64,000 nt of DNA from Marinifaba aquimaris (GTDB lineage: Bacteria > Pseudomonadota > Gammaproteobacteria > Enterobacterales > Alteromonadaceae). The notes under the pieces are model-generated. The model was not told the DNA's origin and searched no databases. It saw only the letters and a list, made by a program, of their open reading frames with translations. The position numbers and the translations under genes were made by a program. Positions 17,882-27,523 of the stretch are shown here, piece after piece. Position 1 is the first letter of the stretch. Every line of letters begins with the position of its first letter. The stretch covers positions 62,001 to 126,000 of the forward strand of contig NZ_JABULX010000001.1 in NCBI RefSeq assembly GCF_013328345.1, read 5' to 3'.

Positions 17882-18169
17882 TTATTCGAAAACGGCTAAA
17901 ACGTTTTCTTCCTTCATCACTAATAACTCTTCGCCGTCGATTTTTTGTGTGCTATCGATAGCAAAGCCAAATAAAACTGTGTCGCCAACTTTAACTTCTA
18001 ATTCTTGGCGTGAACCGTTATCTAAAACGCGACCAGCACCTACAGCAACAACTTCACCTTTTGATGATTTTTCTGCTGCACTACCTGTTAATACAATGCC
18101 ACCTGCTGATTTGGTTTCTTCTTCTAAACGCTTAACGATCACACGATCGTGTAGTGGACGAATTGCCAT
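17882..18169 (-). CDS. groES: Co-chaperonin GroES (10 kDa)
   Basis: A 95-residue GroES with [18 protein letters not shown], the mobile loop around [16 protein letters not shown] (about 20-35) that contacts GroEL, and the roof loop. It caps the GroEL cavity. A heat-shock promoter lies 71-98 bases upstream of the ATG. First gene of the groE operon. Confidence 0.98.
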   Translation of the reverse strand: MAIRPLHDRVIVKRLEEETKSAGGIVLTGSAAEKSSKGEVVAVGAGRVLDNGSRQELEVKVGDTVLFGFAIDSTQKIDGEELLVMKEENVLAVFE

Positions 18170-18239
18170 GTGTCTTATCTCCTAAGAACAAAAGTGTTGT
18201 TTTGATAAAAAGTGGGAAGTTATCTTCCGTTGCAACCTT

Positions 18240-18267
18240 ATTTGGGGATGGCATGAATAAATACAAG
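18240..18267 (-). promoter_or_regulatory. Sigma-32 (RpoH) heat-shock promoter of groES
   Basis: On the minus strand, CTTGTAT (18267-18261) is followed after 13 bases by CCCCAAAT (18247-18240). The E. coli groE promoter has CTTGAAG, the same 13-base spacer and CCCCATTT, and the GCCATCCCCA stretch is shared. Strong match for RpoH control. Confidence 0.85.
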
Positions 18268-18280
18268 AGGAAAAATAAAA

Positions 18281-18302
18281 AATCCTGCAAAAAAGCAGGA
18301 TT
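18281..18302 (-). terminator. Terminator of fxsA
   Basis: AATCCTGC (18281-18288) and GCAGGATT (18295-18302) form a stem with a 6-base loop; on the minus strand a T-rich run follows. It separates fxsA from the downstream groE promoter. Confidence 0.85.
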
Positions 18303-18335
18303 TTTTATCAATGATTGAACAACCCAGCTAGCAGG

Positions 18336-18836
18336 TTAGTCTTTTCGCTGAAACTCACCTTCAATTGTGCTGCCATTACTTGGCGCATCGTGGTGCATTG
18401 AAGGTTCGTGAGGATGTTGGTTAAAGCCTTGCTGGTAAAAACCTTGCTGCTGCGTAAATCCAGCAGATTGAACACTGATGTTATGCTTAAATTGTTCATA
18501 AGCAGCTTTCGCAATTACTTTACGTGTCATTGGTATAGCAAAGGCCAAACCTAGAATATCAGTGATGAAACCTGGTGTGACTAATAACACACCAGCGATT
18601 AATAATAATAATCCCTCTACAAGTGACATAGCAGGCATCTCACCTTGAGCAGCCTTAGCTTGCATGGTTTGAATCGTTGAAATGCCTTGTTCTCTGACTA
18701 GCTTGGCGCCAAAAAAAGCAGTCAAAATCACTATGGCTAGCGTTGTCCACCCACCAATCATGTCACCTACTTCAAGTAACAGTGCAATCTCTAAGATTGG
18801 CATCACGGCAAACAATAAAAATAATTTAATAAACAT
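18336..18836 (-). CDS. fxsA: FxsA family membrane protein
   Basis: A 166-residue FxsA-family inner-membrane protein. Hydrophobic segments lie at about 4-22, 28-45 and 74-95; PILEIALLLEVGDMIGGWTTL and LLLIAGVLLVTPGFITDILG are the family's conserved parts. The C-terminal 50 residues are rich in Gln, His and Ser and are probably disordered in the cytoplasm. In E. coli overproduced FxsA sequesters the F-plasmid exclusion protein PifA. fxsA next to groES is a frequent arrangement in gammaproteobacteria. Confidence 0.93.
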   Translation of the reverse strand: MFIKLFLLFAVMPILEIALLLEVGDMIGGWTTLAIVILTAFFGAKLVREQGISTIQTMQAKAAQGEMPAMSLVEGLLLLIAGVLLVTPGFITDILGLAFAIPMTRKVIAKAAYEQFKHNISVQSAGFTQQQGFYQQGFNQHPHEPSMHHDAPSNGSTIEGEFQRKD

Positions 18837-18974
18837 TTGGTTCTCTTATCGCTTATGATGTTAATTAAATGAGGTTAAGTAGAAAAATATCAAGCTTTCC
18901 TCAGGAACTTTTGACATATTATGACAAAGATTTATCGAGTTTGTTCAATTTAAATGACTTTAATAGGAAAAATA

Positions 18975-19304
18975 ATGACAACGAAAGCTCAACTTATCTT
19001 CTGCACTTGTCCCAATCGTACATCGGCTAAACAAATTGCGAATATGCTACTCGACAAACGATTGGCCGCTTGCATTAATATAATCTCAGAAGTTGAATCT
19101 CGCTTCTTTTGGCAAGGAAAAATTGAAAGCGAGACAGAGGTCATGCTAAAAATTAAGACTAAAGCAAGCTTATTTGAGTCAATTAACCAAGCGATTAAAG
19201 CAATTCACCCGTATGATGTACCCGAAGTCATCGGTATTGATATCCAACAAATCGATGCTGACTATTTAGCTTGGTTAGAACAAAGTGTTGAAACCGCGTC
19301 ATAA
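18975..19304 (+). CDS. cutA: Divalent-cation tolerance protein CutA
   Basis: A 109-residue CutA1 with the typical TCPNRTSAKQIANMLLDKRLAACIN (about 11-35) and FFWQGKIESETEVMLKIKT (about 46-64) and a Trp near the end. It forms a trimer with a PII-like fold, linked to copper tolerance. ATG at 18975 follows AGGA by about 6 bases and is preferred to an upstream in-frame start at 18954. It is followed after 15 bases by dsbD, the same pair order as in E. coli. Confidence 0.95.
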   Translation: MTTKAQLIFCTCPNRTSAKQIANMLLDKRLAACINIISEVESRFFWQGKIESETEVMLKIKTKASLFESINQAIKAIHPYDVPEVIGIDIQQIDADYLAWLEQSVETAS

Positions 19305-19319
19305 GTTAAGGAATTTTGA

Positions 19320-21098
19320 ATGAAGTCTTGGTTGTCTTGTCTGGTTATTTTTATCAATCTGTTTTTTGTTTCAACAAGCCTAGCTCAAGACAATAACTTC
19401 GGACAAAATAAACTCGACTTTTTAGACAGTGGTACAGGTTACGAAATAATTGAATCTGAGCCTGATTTTTTACCCGTTGAACAAGCCTTTATTTCCAGTT
19501 ATCAGCAGCAAGCTGATGTACTAACTGTCAGCTTTGATATTGAAAAAGGGTACTACCTTTACCAAGCTCAATTTAAATTTAAAGGTCATAAAGCCAGTTC
19601 AGGTGAAGTATTAATGCCTGAAGGCGAACCTTATGAAGATGAGTATTTTGGCAACACACAAATCTATAAAGGCCATGTCAGCTTAACTATTCCACTTAAT
19701 TTCGCGCTTGAAAACAGTGTATTAAATCTTAGATATCAGGGCTGTGCTGAAGCAGGCTTATGTTACCCGCCTAGTATTTTAAAAATACCACTGAACGCAA
19801 TTAACACTCAATCTGCAACCGATATAACAACACAAACAGGTGATTTCGATTTATCTGCCAACGAATTTAGTTTGAGCCAAGCACTGAGCGAAAACAGCTT
19901 ACCCATCACTTTGGCACTATTCTTTGCCCTCGGTGTCGGTCTTTCTTTAACACCTTGTGTCTTCCCTATGTACCCGATCTTATCAAGTATTTTAGTCGGC
20001 CCTAAAGGCGATAAAACTCAACTATCTAACAAGCAAGCTTTGTTACTTTCTTTTGTATTTGTTCAAGGTATGGCATTGACTTATGCCTTACTCGGTTTAG
20101 TCGCCGCTTCTGCGGGAGCTGGCTTTCAAGCTGCCCTGCAAAGCCCGTGGGTTCTTGGCTTTTTAACGTTATTATTTATTGCCCTAAGTGGCGCGATGTT
20201 TGGCTTTTATGAAATCCAATTACCAAGCCGTTGGGTTAATAAGCTCAGTAAAACCAGTGACCAACAACAAAGTGGTAAATTGAAAAGTGCGCTTATTATG
20301 GGCATTTTGTCAGGTTTGATTGCTTCTCCATGCACAACTGCACCATTATCGGGAGCACTGCTTTATGTCGCTCAAACCGGAGATCTGTTTATCGGCTTTA
20401 TTTCGCTTTATATTTTATCGCTTGGTATGGGCTTGCCACTTTTGATCATAGGCGCAAGTAGTGGTAAATGGTTACCCAAAGCGGGTAGCTGGATGGAGCA
20501 AATCAAAAAGCTATTTGGCTTCTTTTTACTGGCAGTTCCACTTATGCTAATGGCTCGCTTTGTTGACGAGTATTGGATTCTAGTACTGTCAACGTTACTA
20601 GCTATCGCCTGCGTCATCTACTTTGCCATTCAATTTATCAAGCAAAATAGCAAAGTCCTTAGCGCTATTATCAGTGGTTTGAGTTGCTTAGTTTTGGTTT
20701 ATTTTGCTCAGCTTACCTTGAGTTATCAAAAGCTCAATCTACCTTTTACTGACTTCAAACAAATAGAGCAATTAGAGCGCGCCATTGAGAATGCCGATAA
20801 AACAAATAGCCCGGTAATATTGAATATCACGGCCGAATGGTGTGTCGGTTGTAAAGAATTTAAGCACCTTACATTTGCAGATCAGTCAGTACAAGATGCA
20901 TTATCAGATTACACTTGGCTACAACTGGACGTCACTGAATACAACAGTGAACAAGATCAATATATCAAGTCGCTCAATTTGGTTGGCCCACCAGCTCCAA
21001 CAGTGATGATCTTCGATGAGGCAGGTCAAGAATTGGTGAAAAAGCGTATCAGAGGCTTTTTACCTCCAGAAGCGTTCATTGAAGCGGTGACAAAATAA
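19320..21098 (+). CDS. dsbD: Thiol:disulfide interchange protein DsbD
   Basis: A 592-residue DsbD that passes electrons from cytoplasmic thioredoxin to the periplasm. Domain order: signal peptide (about 1-22), periplasmic alpha domain with the Cys pair in CAEAGLCYPP (about 141-150), eight-helix membrane domain with the two redox Cys in LTPCVFPMYP and ASPCTTAPLS, and a C-terminal thioredoxin-like domain with WCVGC (about 514-518). All six redox Cys are present. Tight spacing after cutA suggests one transcript. Confidence 0.97.
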   Translation: MKSWLSCLVIFINLFFVSTSLAQDNNFGQNKLDFLDSGTGYEIIESEPDFLPVEQAFISSYQQQADVLTVSFDIEKGYYLYQAQFKFKGHKASSGEVLMPEGEPYEDEYFGNTQIYKGHVSLTIPLNFALENSVLNLRYQGCAEAGLCYPPSILKIPLNAINTQSATDITTQTGDFDLSANEFSLSQALSENSLPITLALFFALGVGLSLTPCVFPMYPILSSILVGPKGDKTQLSNKQALLLSFVFVQGMALTYALLGLVAASAGAGFQAALQSPWVLGFLTLLFIALSGAMFGFYEIQLPSRWVNKLSKTSDQQQSGKLKSALIMGILSGLIASPCTTAPLSGALLYVAQTGDLFIGFISLYILSLGMGLPLLIIGASSGKWLPKAGSWMEQIKKLFGFFLLAVPLMLMARFVDEYWILVLSTLLAIACVIYFAIQFIKQNSKVLSAIISGLSCLVLVYFAQLTLSYQKLNLPFTDFKQIEQLERAIENADKTNSPVILNITAEWCVGCKEFKHLTFADQSVQDALSDYTWLQLDVTEYNSEQDQYIKSLNLVGPPAPTVMIFDEAGQELVKKRIRGFLPPEAFIEAVTK

Positions 21099-21159
21099 AG
21101 CGCGAACAAGACTGAATTATCGCTATACTCATTGAATAAAATAACGAAGAGAGAGCTCA

Positions 21160-22152
21160 TTGACTTTGCAAACCGGCTTTGATTACGAACCTATTATAGA
21201 GCTCACCTCTCAGGTAGATGTCGATAACTTACACAGAGTGTTTATCAGGCTTATCCTTGAAACGAGCCCAGGTCATAGAATACGCCTTTACTCAAATCGA
21301 ATGTCGGCCGCAGTAGGCCGTTACGAGCTTATCTTCAATACATCCAACCAAACCGATAGCGATATTGTTGAAAAAGACACTCAGGTAATGGATGCCATCA
21401 TTAACGAAACAGAATCGATCAATGATGGCCTATGTGAGCAAAAAACGATCCTGCCGATTATGGTAAGAAATCTCTATTTTGGTTTCTTATTTATAGAAAA
21501 TATAGATTTTTCTATTGAGCAGTTTCAACAAGTAAGTGCCTACAGTGCGATTTATGCCAACCAACTCAATTTACTACGCACCAACAATCATGACCCGCTA
21601 ACAGGTTTACTGAACCGCCAGACGTTTAACGGCGCCATTGAAAAGTTAATACTGAAAAGTAGTAATAATCGCAGGCATAGAGACAATAATGACTCATCAC
21701 CCCATCACTATTACGCCATGCTCGATATTGATAACTTTAAGAGGTTGAATGACAAATTTGGCCATTTAATTGGCGATGAGGTGCTGTTGAGCCTTGCCCA
21801 GTTGATGCAACAATCGTTTCGCGAGGATGATCTATTATTCCGCTACGGAGGTGAAGAGTTTGCCGTCTTGCTTAAAAATATCGATGAGCCTACGGTTTAT
21901 CAGGTGCTAGAGCGATTTTGTAAAAAAGTGGCCGACAACTTTTTCCCACAGGTTGGTCATGTCACGATCAGTATTGGTTGCTGCCAAATCGACCCTAACC
22001 TACTCGTTACCACCATTATAGAAAGAGCCGACAAAGCGCTCTATTTTGCAAAATCAAATGGTAAAAATCAGGTTTGCAACTATGATGTTTTAGTTGCTGA
22101 AAACAAGATCACCGAAACAGTAGATAGTCAAAATGACATCGAATTGTTTTAG
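21160..22152 (+). CDS. Diguanylate cyclase (GGDEF domain)
   Basis: A 330-residue protein that should make cyclic-di-GMP. The N-terminal ~145 residues are an unassigned, GAF-like sensor region without transmembrane segments. The GGDEF domain follows: DPLTGLLNRQTF, DIDNFKRLNDKFGH, and the active loop RYGGEEF, with an RxxD inhibitory site (REDD) five residues before it. TTG at 21160 is the start, preceded by GAAGAGAGAG. It lies 61 bases after dsbD and may be co-transcribed. Confidence 0.92.
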   Translation: MTLQTGFDYEPIIELTSQVDVDNLHRVFIRLILETSPGHRIRLYSNRMSAAVGRYELIFNTSNQTDSDIVEKDTQVMDAIINETESINDGLCEQKTILPIMVRNLYFGFLFIENIDFSIEQFQQVSAYSAIYANQLNLLRTNNHDPLTGLLNRQTFNGAIEKLILKSSNNRRHRDNNDSSPHHYYAMLDIDNFKRLNDKFGHLIGDEVLLSLAQLMQQSFREDDLLFRYGGEEFAVLLKNIDEPTVYQVLERFCKKVADNFFPQVGHVTISIGCCQIDPNLLVTTIIERADKALYFAKSNGKNQVCNYDVLVAENKITETVDSQNDIELF

Positions 22153-22319
22153 AAATGTTACGAATTCCCGCCAAATTACAAGAAGTGCAGAAAAATCTCA
22201 TTTTTATATGAATTTTTCATTTTAATCTCGGTCAAATACAGCTATATTTAGTCCCAACTTGAGATAACAGCCATTTTGGCGAAGTTATCGACACGTTAGC
22301 TGATTTTAGAGATTTTCAT

Positions 22320-22775
22320 ATGTCGAGTGACAAAAATAAGATTTTGCTTGTTAACGGACCTAATTTAAATATGTTAGGTAAACGTGAACCAGCAATTTAT
22401 GGCAGTGAAACATTAGACGATGTCGTCAAGAGCTTATCTGAACAAGCCGAGTCATTAAACTTAGAGCTCGATCACATACAATCAAACTCTGAGCCTGAAT
22501 TAATAAACCGCATACATCAGGCATTTGAAAATACAGACTTCATCATTATTAACCCTGCAGCATTTACCCATTCAAGTGTCGCCCTACGCGATGCATTACT
22601 AGCGGTGAATATTCCGTTTATAGAAGTTCACCTTTCAAACGTGCACGCCAGAGAATCATTCCGCCACCACTCATACTTTTCAGACGTCGCTAAAGGCGTT
22701 ATCTGTGGTTTAGGTACAGCGGGCTATCGATATGCACTTGAATCTGCAAACCAGTTTTTAACACGCAATGCTTAA
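22320..22775 (+). CDS. aroQ: 3-dehydroquinate dehydratase, type II
   Basis: A 151-residue type II dehydroquinase of the shikimate pathway. Near the N-terminus it has [20 protein letters not shown] with the catalytic Tyr and Arg; later [46 protein letters not shown]. The arrangement aroQ-accB-accC is the common gammaproteobacterial one, with 47 bases to accB. Confidence 0.97.
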   Translation: MSSDKNKILLVNGPNLNMLGKREPAIYGSETLDDVVKSLSEQAESLNLELDHIQSNSEPELINRIHQAFENTDFIIINPAAFTHSSVALRDALLAVNIPFIEVHLSNVHARESFRHHSYFSDVAKGVICGLGTAGYRYALESANQFLTRNA

Positions 22776-22822
22776 CCTAGCATTGTAAGAAACAAACACA
22801 TAAATAAGAGAGAATTCAAATC

Positions 22823-23278
22823 ATGGCAATGGATATTCGTAAAGTAAAAAAACTAATCGAATTAGTTGAAGAATCAGGCATTTCTGAATTAGAAATTACT
22901 GAAGGTGAAGAGTCAGTTCGCATCAGCCGTTCTTCTCCAGTTGCAACACAAACGTTATTACAATCAGCTCCAGTTGCAGCAGCACCTGTTGCGGCGGCTC
23001 CTGCGCCAGCAGCTCCTGCAGTAGCCGAAGCAGCAGCACCTACAGGTCACTTAGTAAAATCGCCTATGGTAGGTACTTTCTACCGCGCATCTAAGCCTGA
23101 AGCACCAGCTTTCGTAGAAGTTGGTACTAAGGTTTCAGTAGGTCAAACATTATGTATCATCGAAGCGATGAAGATGATGAACGAGATCACAGCTGATAAA
23201 TCAGGTGTAATCAAACAAATTCTAATTGAGAATGGTGAAGCGATCGAATTCGACCAAGCATTATTCGAAATCGAATAA
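22823..23278 (+). CDS. accB: Biotin carboxyl carrier protein of acetyl-CoA carboxylase
   Basis: A 151-residue carrier. The N-terminal part (1-40) is conserved, then an Ala/Pro-rich linker (about 50-75), then the biotinyl domain with EAMKMMNE, where the middle Lys takes biotin. It carries CO2 between the carboxylase and transferase in fatty-acid synthesis. Twelve bases separate it from accC. Confidence 0.98.
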   Translation: MAMDIRKVKKLIELVEESGISELEITEGEESVRISRSSPVATQTLLQSAPVAAAPVAAAPAPAAPAVAEAAAPTGHLVKSPMVGTFYRASKPEAPAFVEVGTKVSVGQTLCIIEAMKMMNEITADKSGVIKQILIENGEAIEFDQALFEIE

Positions 23279-23290
23279 GGTGACTGAACT

Positions 23291-24634
23291 ATGTTAGATA
23301 AAGTCGTTATCGCTAACCGTGGTGAAATTGCCCTACGTATTTTACGTGCATGTAAGGAACTAGGCATCAAAACGGTAGCTGTTCACTCTCAAGCAGACCG
23401 TGAACTTAAACACGTGCTTTTAGCAGATGAAACGATCTGTATTGGTAAAGCACCTTCAGTCGAGAGTTACTTAAATATCCCTCGCATTATTGCCGCGGCA
23501 GAAGTAACTGACGCAGTTGCGATTCACCCTGGTTATGGTTTCTTATCAGAAAATGCTGACTTTGCTGAACAAGTTGAGCAAAGTGGTTTCATCTTCATTG
23601 GTCCAACAGCTGACTCTATCCGCATTATGGGTGACAAAGTTGAAGCGATCAAAGCAATGAAAAAAGCAGGTGTTCCTTGTGTACCAGGTTCTGACGGCCC
23701 ATTAGGCGAAGATGCTGATAAAAACATTGCTATCGCTAAGCGCATTGGTTACCCAGTAATCGTAAAAGCGGCAGGCGGCGGCGGTGGCCGTGGTATGCGT
23801 GTTGTTCGCTCAGAAGATGAATTAATTGATTCAATTGAATTAACAAAATCTGAAGCGGGTGCTGCATTTAACAACGATATGGTTTACATGGAAAAGTTCC
23901 TTGAAAACCCTCGTCATGTTGAAGTTCAAGTATTGGCTGATGGCCAAGGTAATGCCATTCATTTAGGTGAGCGTGATTGTTCAATGCAACGTCGCCACCA
24001 AAAAGTTGTTGAAGAAGCACCAGCACCAGGTATCACTGAAGAAATGCGTAAGTTTATCGGTGAACGTTGTACTCGTGCATGTATCGAGATTGGTTATCGC
24101 GGTGCAGGTACTTTCGAATTCTTATTCGAAAATGGTGAGTTCTATTTCATTGAGATGAATACGCGTATTCAGGTAGAGCATCCAGTTACAGAAATGGTAA
24201 CAGGCGTTGATTTAATCAAAGAGCAGTTGAAGATTGCTGCTGGTCAGCCGCTTTCTTTAACGCAGGATGACATCAAGATCCACGGTCACGCTATTGAGTG
24301 TCGTATTAACGCCGAAGATCCGGATACATTTATTCCTTCTCCAGGTAACATTAAACGCTTCCACCCTGCTGGTGGCTTAGGTGTTCGTTGGGACTCTCAT
24401 ATTTACCAAGGTTACACTGTACCACCTCATTACGATTCAATGATTGGTAAGTTAATCACTTATGGTGAAAACCGCGGTATCGCTATTGCACGTATGAAAA
24501 ATGCCTTAGACGAATTAGTGGTTGAAGGTATTAAAATTAATAAGCCGTTACAACAACGTATTATGGATGACGAACACTTCCAAAATGGTGGTACTAACAT
24601 CCACTACCTTGAGAAGAAATTAGGCCTTCAGTAA
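23291..24634 (+). CDS. accC: Biotin carboxylase subunit of acetyl-CoA carboxylase
   Basis: A 447-residue ATP-grasp biotin carboxylase. [21 protein letters not shown] begins it; the glycine-rich ATP loop [12 protein letters not shown] (about 159-170), the [11 protein letters not shown] region and [27 protein letters not shown] with metal-binding Glu residues are intact. It carboxylates biotin on AccB with bicarbonate and ATP. Confidence 0.98.
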   Translation: MLDKVVIANRGEIALRILRACKELGIKTVAVHSQADRELKHVLLADETICIGKAPSVESYLNIPRIIAAAEVTDAVAIHPGYGFLSENADFAEQVEQSGFIFIGPTADSIRIMGDKVEAIKAMKKAGVPCVPGSDGPLGEDADKNIAIAKRIGYPVIVKAAGGGGGRGMRVVRSEDELIDSIELTKSEAGAAFNNDMVYMEKFLENPRHVEVQVLADGQGNAIHLGERDCSMQRRHQKVVEEAPAPGITEEMRKFIGERCTRACIEIGYRGAGTFEFLFENGEFYFIEMNTRIQVEHPVTEMVTGVDLIKEQLKIAAGQPLSLTQDDIKIHGHAIECRINAEDPDTFIPSPGNIKRFHPAGGLGVRWDSHIYQGYTVPPHYDSMIGKLITYGENRGIAIARMKNALDELVVEGIKINKPLQQRIMDDEHFQNGGTNIHYLEKKLGLQ

Positions 24635-24656
24635 ACACTAACAGTGTTTAACATAG

Positions 24657-24684
24657 AAAAAACGCAGCTTAGCTGCGTTTTTTT
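24657..24684. terminator. Terminator of accBC, convergent with the next gene
   Basis: AACGCAGC-TTA-GCTGCGTT (24661-24679) flanked by A-run and a run of seven T. Just before it, TAAACACT-AAC-AGTGTTTA (24632-24650) forms a second hairpin that includes the accC stop codon. It can serve both strands. Confidence 0.85.
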
Positions 24685-24692
24685 ATGCCTAA

Positions 24693-24992
24693 TCATTTGA
24701 TATAAAATTTTTGCTGTAACGCCTGACTAACTTTCTCTCCAATATTTAGTTCTTCTGCTGACTCTAGTTGCTCAAAAGAGTCAATCTTTCCTCTAGCATC
24801 CCTAAAAGCAATAATCGCTTGAGCTCGTTTATCGCCAATTAATTTGGGTATCTTTAACTGGGATATGCTGGCTTGATTTAGATCGATCTTATTAGCATAA
24901 GCCGCAGCAATTGTCTGTGGTGTGTTGGCATGAGCCATTAAACTAAAACTGCAAACCAATAAGGTTAAAAAAACACATGTGATCTTTTTCAT
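24693..24992 (-). CDS. Small exported helix-hairpin-helix (ComEA-like) protein
   Basis: A 99-residue protein with a signal peptide (about 1-22, ending MAHA) and one ComEA-type double helix-hairpin-helix unit: INLNQA-like IDLNQASISQLKIPKLIGDKRAQAIIAFRDARGKI (about 36-70) and a second hairpin around AEELNIGEKVSQAL. Proteins of this type bind DNA; in naturally competent bacteria periplasmic ComEA pulls in DNA. Whether this copy acts in uptake is not known, and no competence genes lie beside it. Confidence 0.85.
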   Translation of the reverse strand: MKKITCVFLTLLVCSFSLMAHANTPQTIAAAYANKIDLNQASISQLKIPKLIGDKRAQAIIAFRDARGKIDSFEQLESAEELNIGEKVSQALQQKFYIK

Positions 24993-25061
24993 AATTCATC
25001 CTTTATTTAAAACCCCTCTTATAAGGAGTTATATTTAGTTAAGAATGTAATAGCTAAAAGA

Positions 25062-26471
25062 TCAAATCAGTTCGAGATAAAAATCAGGAATAGCATTATC
25101 ATGCTGAAACATAAAAGAAGGGAAATAGATAGGTTTTATACTTTGTAGCTCAGGGTATCTATCGCAAGTCTTAGCTTGGTATAAACCAATAGTACTAGTA
25201 TCATTTTGCGTATCTGTATTCAAAATAAAAAGCTTAAACTTTCCTTTGCCAACAGGCGCTAACCAATTGGATTTATTATCAATAAACGCAGCCCATGGGA
25301 ATGCCGCTTCAATAAACTCGATACCAGATGCGAGTGATTCAAAGCTCAGTTTGCTATCGACAATAACTAGGTTATGGCCGAGTACTTCAAAAGACCCTTT
25401 ATTTAGCTGACAAACATTGTTGGCTATGTGGCTAGATAGTGAATATTCATCTTCAAAACCCAGCCAGTGTGCCAATTCATGGCGAATGACATTATAACTA
25501 GTGGTATCATCAATATACATACTATGCCCTCTGACATAAGCACGAGGCTGATGTGCATTTATTACAATACGATAGCCATAATCTTCAGAGTGCCACTTTA
25601 GCTGCTCTTTAACTCCTTGAGTTAACCAAATAATTTTAGGCAGGCAAAATGAAGAGAAAATCTCTGGATGACTGGTTAATACAGCCTTTAATGTCTCGTG
25701 GGCTTTATTTAATTGATAAATATTTTGGCCAAAGATATAAAGTGGTTTATCACATTTTGTATGCTGTTCTAAAGAATCGCTATTTAAGTATTCATCCAGT
25801 AATTGCAAGTTATTATGATAATGAGCTTGGTATGAAAAATACTCTTGACTAAATTGTGCCTGAAAGTCTGCTAGCGCAATTAATTCATCTGTAAAAACAG
25901 TTTTGGGATCTTTGCCTAGCTTTAATTTTAATTTTGCTTGATACAATTTTGCTTGCGCAGAATTGACAGTAGAAACCAAGTGATAAGCTCGTTGTAAATC
26001 CCCTGCTTTTTCGGCATTTTTAGCCTGTGCAAGCTTTGCTTGTGGTGAGCCCAGTTCAATCGCTTTTTCGAGCCAGTATTTTTTTTGTTGACCAGTAAAC
26101 GTGTTTGCATATAGATATTGCGCATCGGCATGTCCAATCTTTGCCATCATCATCACAAGTGGATCAGGCATTGTTTGGATAAAGCTAATGGGGGTATTTA
26201 ATAACGATGAGAGATCATATTCTTTCTGGTAGCTATCAGCAAAACCACTGACAGGAGTTTGTCTAGTCAACCAGGGGGTAGCTTTCCATTGTGCAGATTG
26301 CGTGTTAGCGAAAGCAAGCTTTTGTCGATGCACGTCTTCGACTAGCTCCTGCCAAATATCAACCTGATGGAATCGAAACCAGTACAAACAAAATAAAAAG
26401 ACAACGCTGATAACCGTGAAAAGTAAAAAAGACAACCTTTTTGAGGTTACATCAAACATTTCACTTTTCAT
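25062..26471 (-). CDS. Membrane-anchored putative zinc metalloprotease with Sel1-like repeats
   Basis: A 469-residue protein not matching a named family that I know. Residues about 13-32 are a transmembrane anchor with the rest outside. GHADAQYLYA...YWLEKAIELGSPQAKLAQA (about 113-150) and the next 40 residues look like Sel1/TPR repeats. HELAHWLGFEDE (331-342) is an HExxHxxG-type zinc site, with a short GFxxE after it as in metzincin-like or gluzincin-like peptidases. It follows nlpI by 12 bases on the same strand, so the two are probably co-transcribed; NlpI is known as an adaptor for the protease Prc, so a link to cell-wall hydrolase turnover is imaginable but unsupported. Confidence 0.65.
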   Translation of the reverse strand: MKSEMFDVTSKRLSFLLFTVISVVFLFCLYWFRFHQVDIWQELVEDVHRQKLAFANTQSAQWKATPWLTRQTPVSGFADSYQKEYDLSSLLNTPISFIQTMPDPLVMMMAKIGHADAQYLYANTFTGQQKKYWLEKAIELGSPQAKLAQAKNAEKAGDLQRAYHLVSTVNSAQAKLYQAKLKLKLGKDPKTVFTDELIALADFQAQFSQEYFSYQAHYHNNLQLLDEYLNSDSLEQHTKCDKPLYIFGQNIYQLNKAHETLKAVLTSHPEIFSSFCLPKIIWLTQGVKEQLKWHSEDYGYRIVINAHQPRAYVRGHSMYIDDTTSYNVIRHELAHWLGFEDEYSLSSHIANNVCQLNKGSFEVLGHNLVIVDSKLSFESLASGIEFIEAAFPWAAFIDNKSNWLAPVGKGKFKLFILNTDTQNDTSTIGLYQAKTCDRYPELQSIKPIYFPSFMFQHDNAIPDFYLELI

Positions 26472-26483
26472 GATATAGAGCGA

Positions 26484-27413
26484 TTAGTTGAGCGCAGGTT
26501 CTCGAGCCGCTTTTCGAGCTTGAATTAATGCTTCAGTTCTCGCTTTGTGCGTCGCTAGTTCGAGTTCTAGCGTAGCATATCGATGCTCGACAAACTCATA
26601 AACATTTGTTGCTAAAGCTAACTTAAAATAGACTTTAGCTTGCTGCTCTTGTTGCTTGTATTGATAGTACTTAGCTAAGTAGAAATAGGCCTCACAAAGG
26701 CGATGCGCTAATTCAACCTCATCTTTAACGCCTATAGCTAAACTAGATAAAAATTGATTGATACTAATGCGTTCTAAATAAAGGCCTAAAACGGTTTTAG
26801 CCCATGTTTGGTCAGAAATTTTATCAATGCTAGCCGTTAAACGCTGTTTCGCTTGCGCTTCATCAATTTCGCGCTCTGCTAGGTACAACCAAATAGCACG
26901 ATAGGGATCATTATCTTTCTTCGATTGGTAACGCTTAAAGTCTTCAATCGCAAGCTCGGGACGCATGCCATAGTAAAGCGCTATTCCTCTATTAAATACG
27001 GCAAAACTGTGTTCAGGCTCCAATTCGAGGACAGAATCAAAAGCATCGTAAGCGCTAGGAAACTCTTGGTTCAAAGTGTAATAAACGCCAAGGTAATTGT
27101 AAGACTCAACAAAGTCTTGTTTGTACTTTAACGATTGATTGAAATCGTAAAGGGCTAGGTTGTTCAGCCCCATAGCATCAAAACGAACTCCGCGCTGGAA
27201 GTGTAACTCAGCACGCTGCTCTTCGGTCAAATCAACGGCAGATAAAATATCAGTTAGACGCTTGATGGCTAACTCTTGTTGCACGGAAGGCTTCAACGGT
27301 AATGCAATGAGTGGTCGAGCGGTAGGATAATCATTAACAGATGGCGCTGGTGTGTTGGCGCAACCTGCTAAACCCATAATAGATAAAAGCCCAACGGCAA
27401 TGATTTTTTTCAA
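26484..27413 (-). CDS. nlpI: Lipoprotein NlpI
   Basis: A 309-residue outer-membrane lipoprotein: lipobox LAGC with acylated C18, then TPR repeats (about 60-200) such as LHFQRGVRFDAMGLNNLALYDFNQSLKY and YNYLGVYYTLNQEFPSAYDAFDSVLELEPE. NlpI is an adaptor that presents peptidoglycan endopeptidases to a protease in E. coli. Placement directly after pnp matches the gammaproteobacterial order. A terminator sits between pnp and nlpI. Confidence 0.93.
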   Translation of the reverse strand: MKKIIAVGLLSIMGLAGCANTPAPSVNDYPTARPLIALPLKPSVQQELAIKRLTDILSAVDLTEEQRAELHFQRGVRFDAMGLNNLALYDFNQSLKYKQDFVESYNYLGVYYTLNQEFPSAYDAFDSVLELEPEHSFAVFNRGIALYYGMRPELAIEDFKRYQSKKDNDPYRAIWLYLAEREIDEAQAKQRLTASIDKISDQTWAKTVLGLYLERISINQFLSSLAIGVKDEVELAHRLCEAYFYLAKYYQYKQQEQQAKVYFKLALATNVYEFVEHRYATLELELATHKARTEALIQARKAAREPALN

Positions 27414-27482
27414 AATATATGCTTTATACAGTATTCAGGTCAATTAATAAGAAATACCACAAAAGCCCCATTAGATAAAGAA

Positions 27483-27523
27483 AAAGGGAGCAAATGCTCC
27501 CTTTATTAAGTCGAAACGACTTA
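27483..27523 (-). terminator. Terminator after pnp
   Basis: AAAGGGAGC-AAAT-GCTCCCTTT (27483-27504) with a T-rich run on the minus strand, and a second small hairpin TAAGTCG-AAA-CGACTTA (27507-27523) touching the pnp stop codon. Confidence 0.85.
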
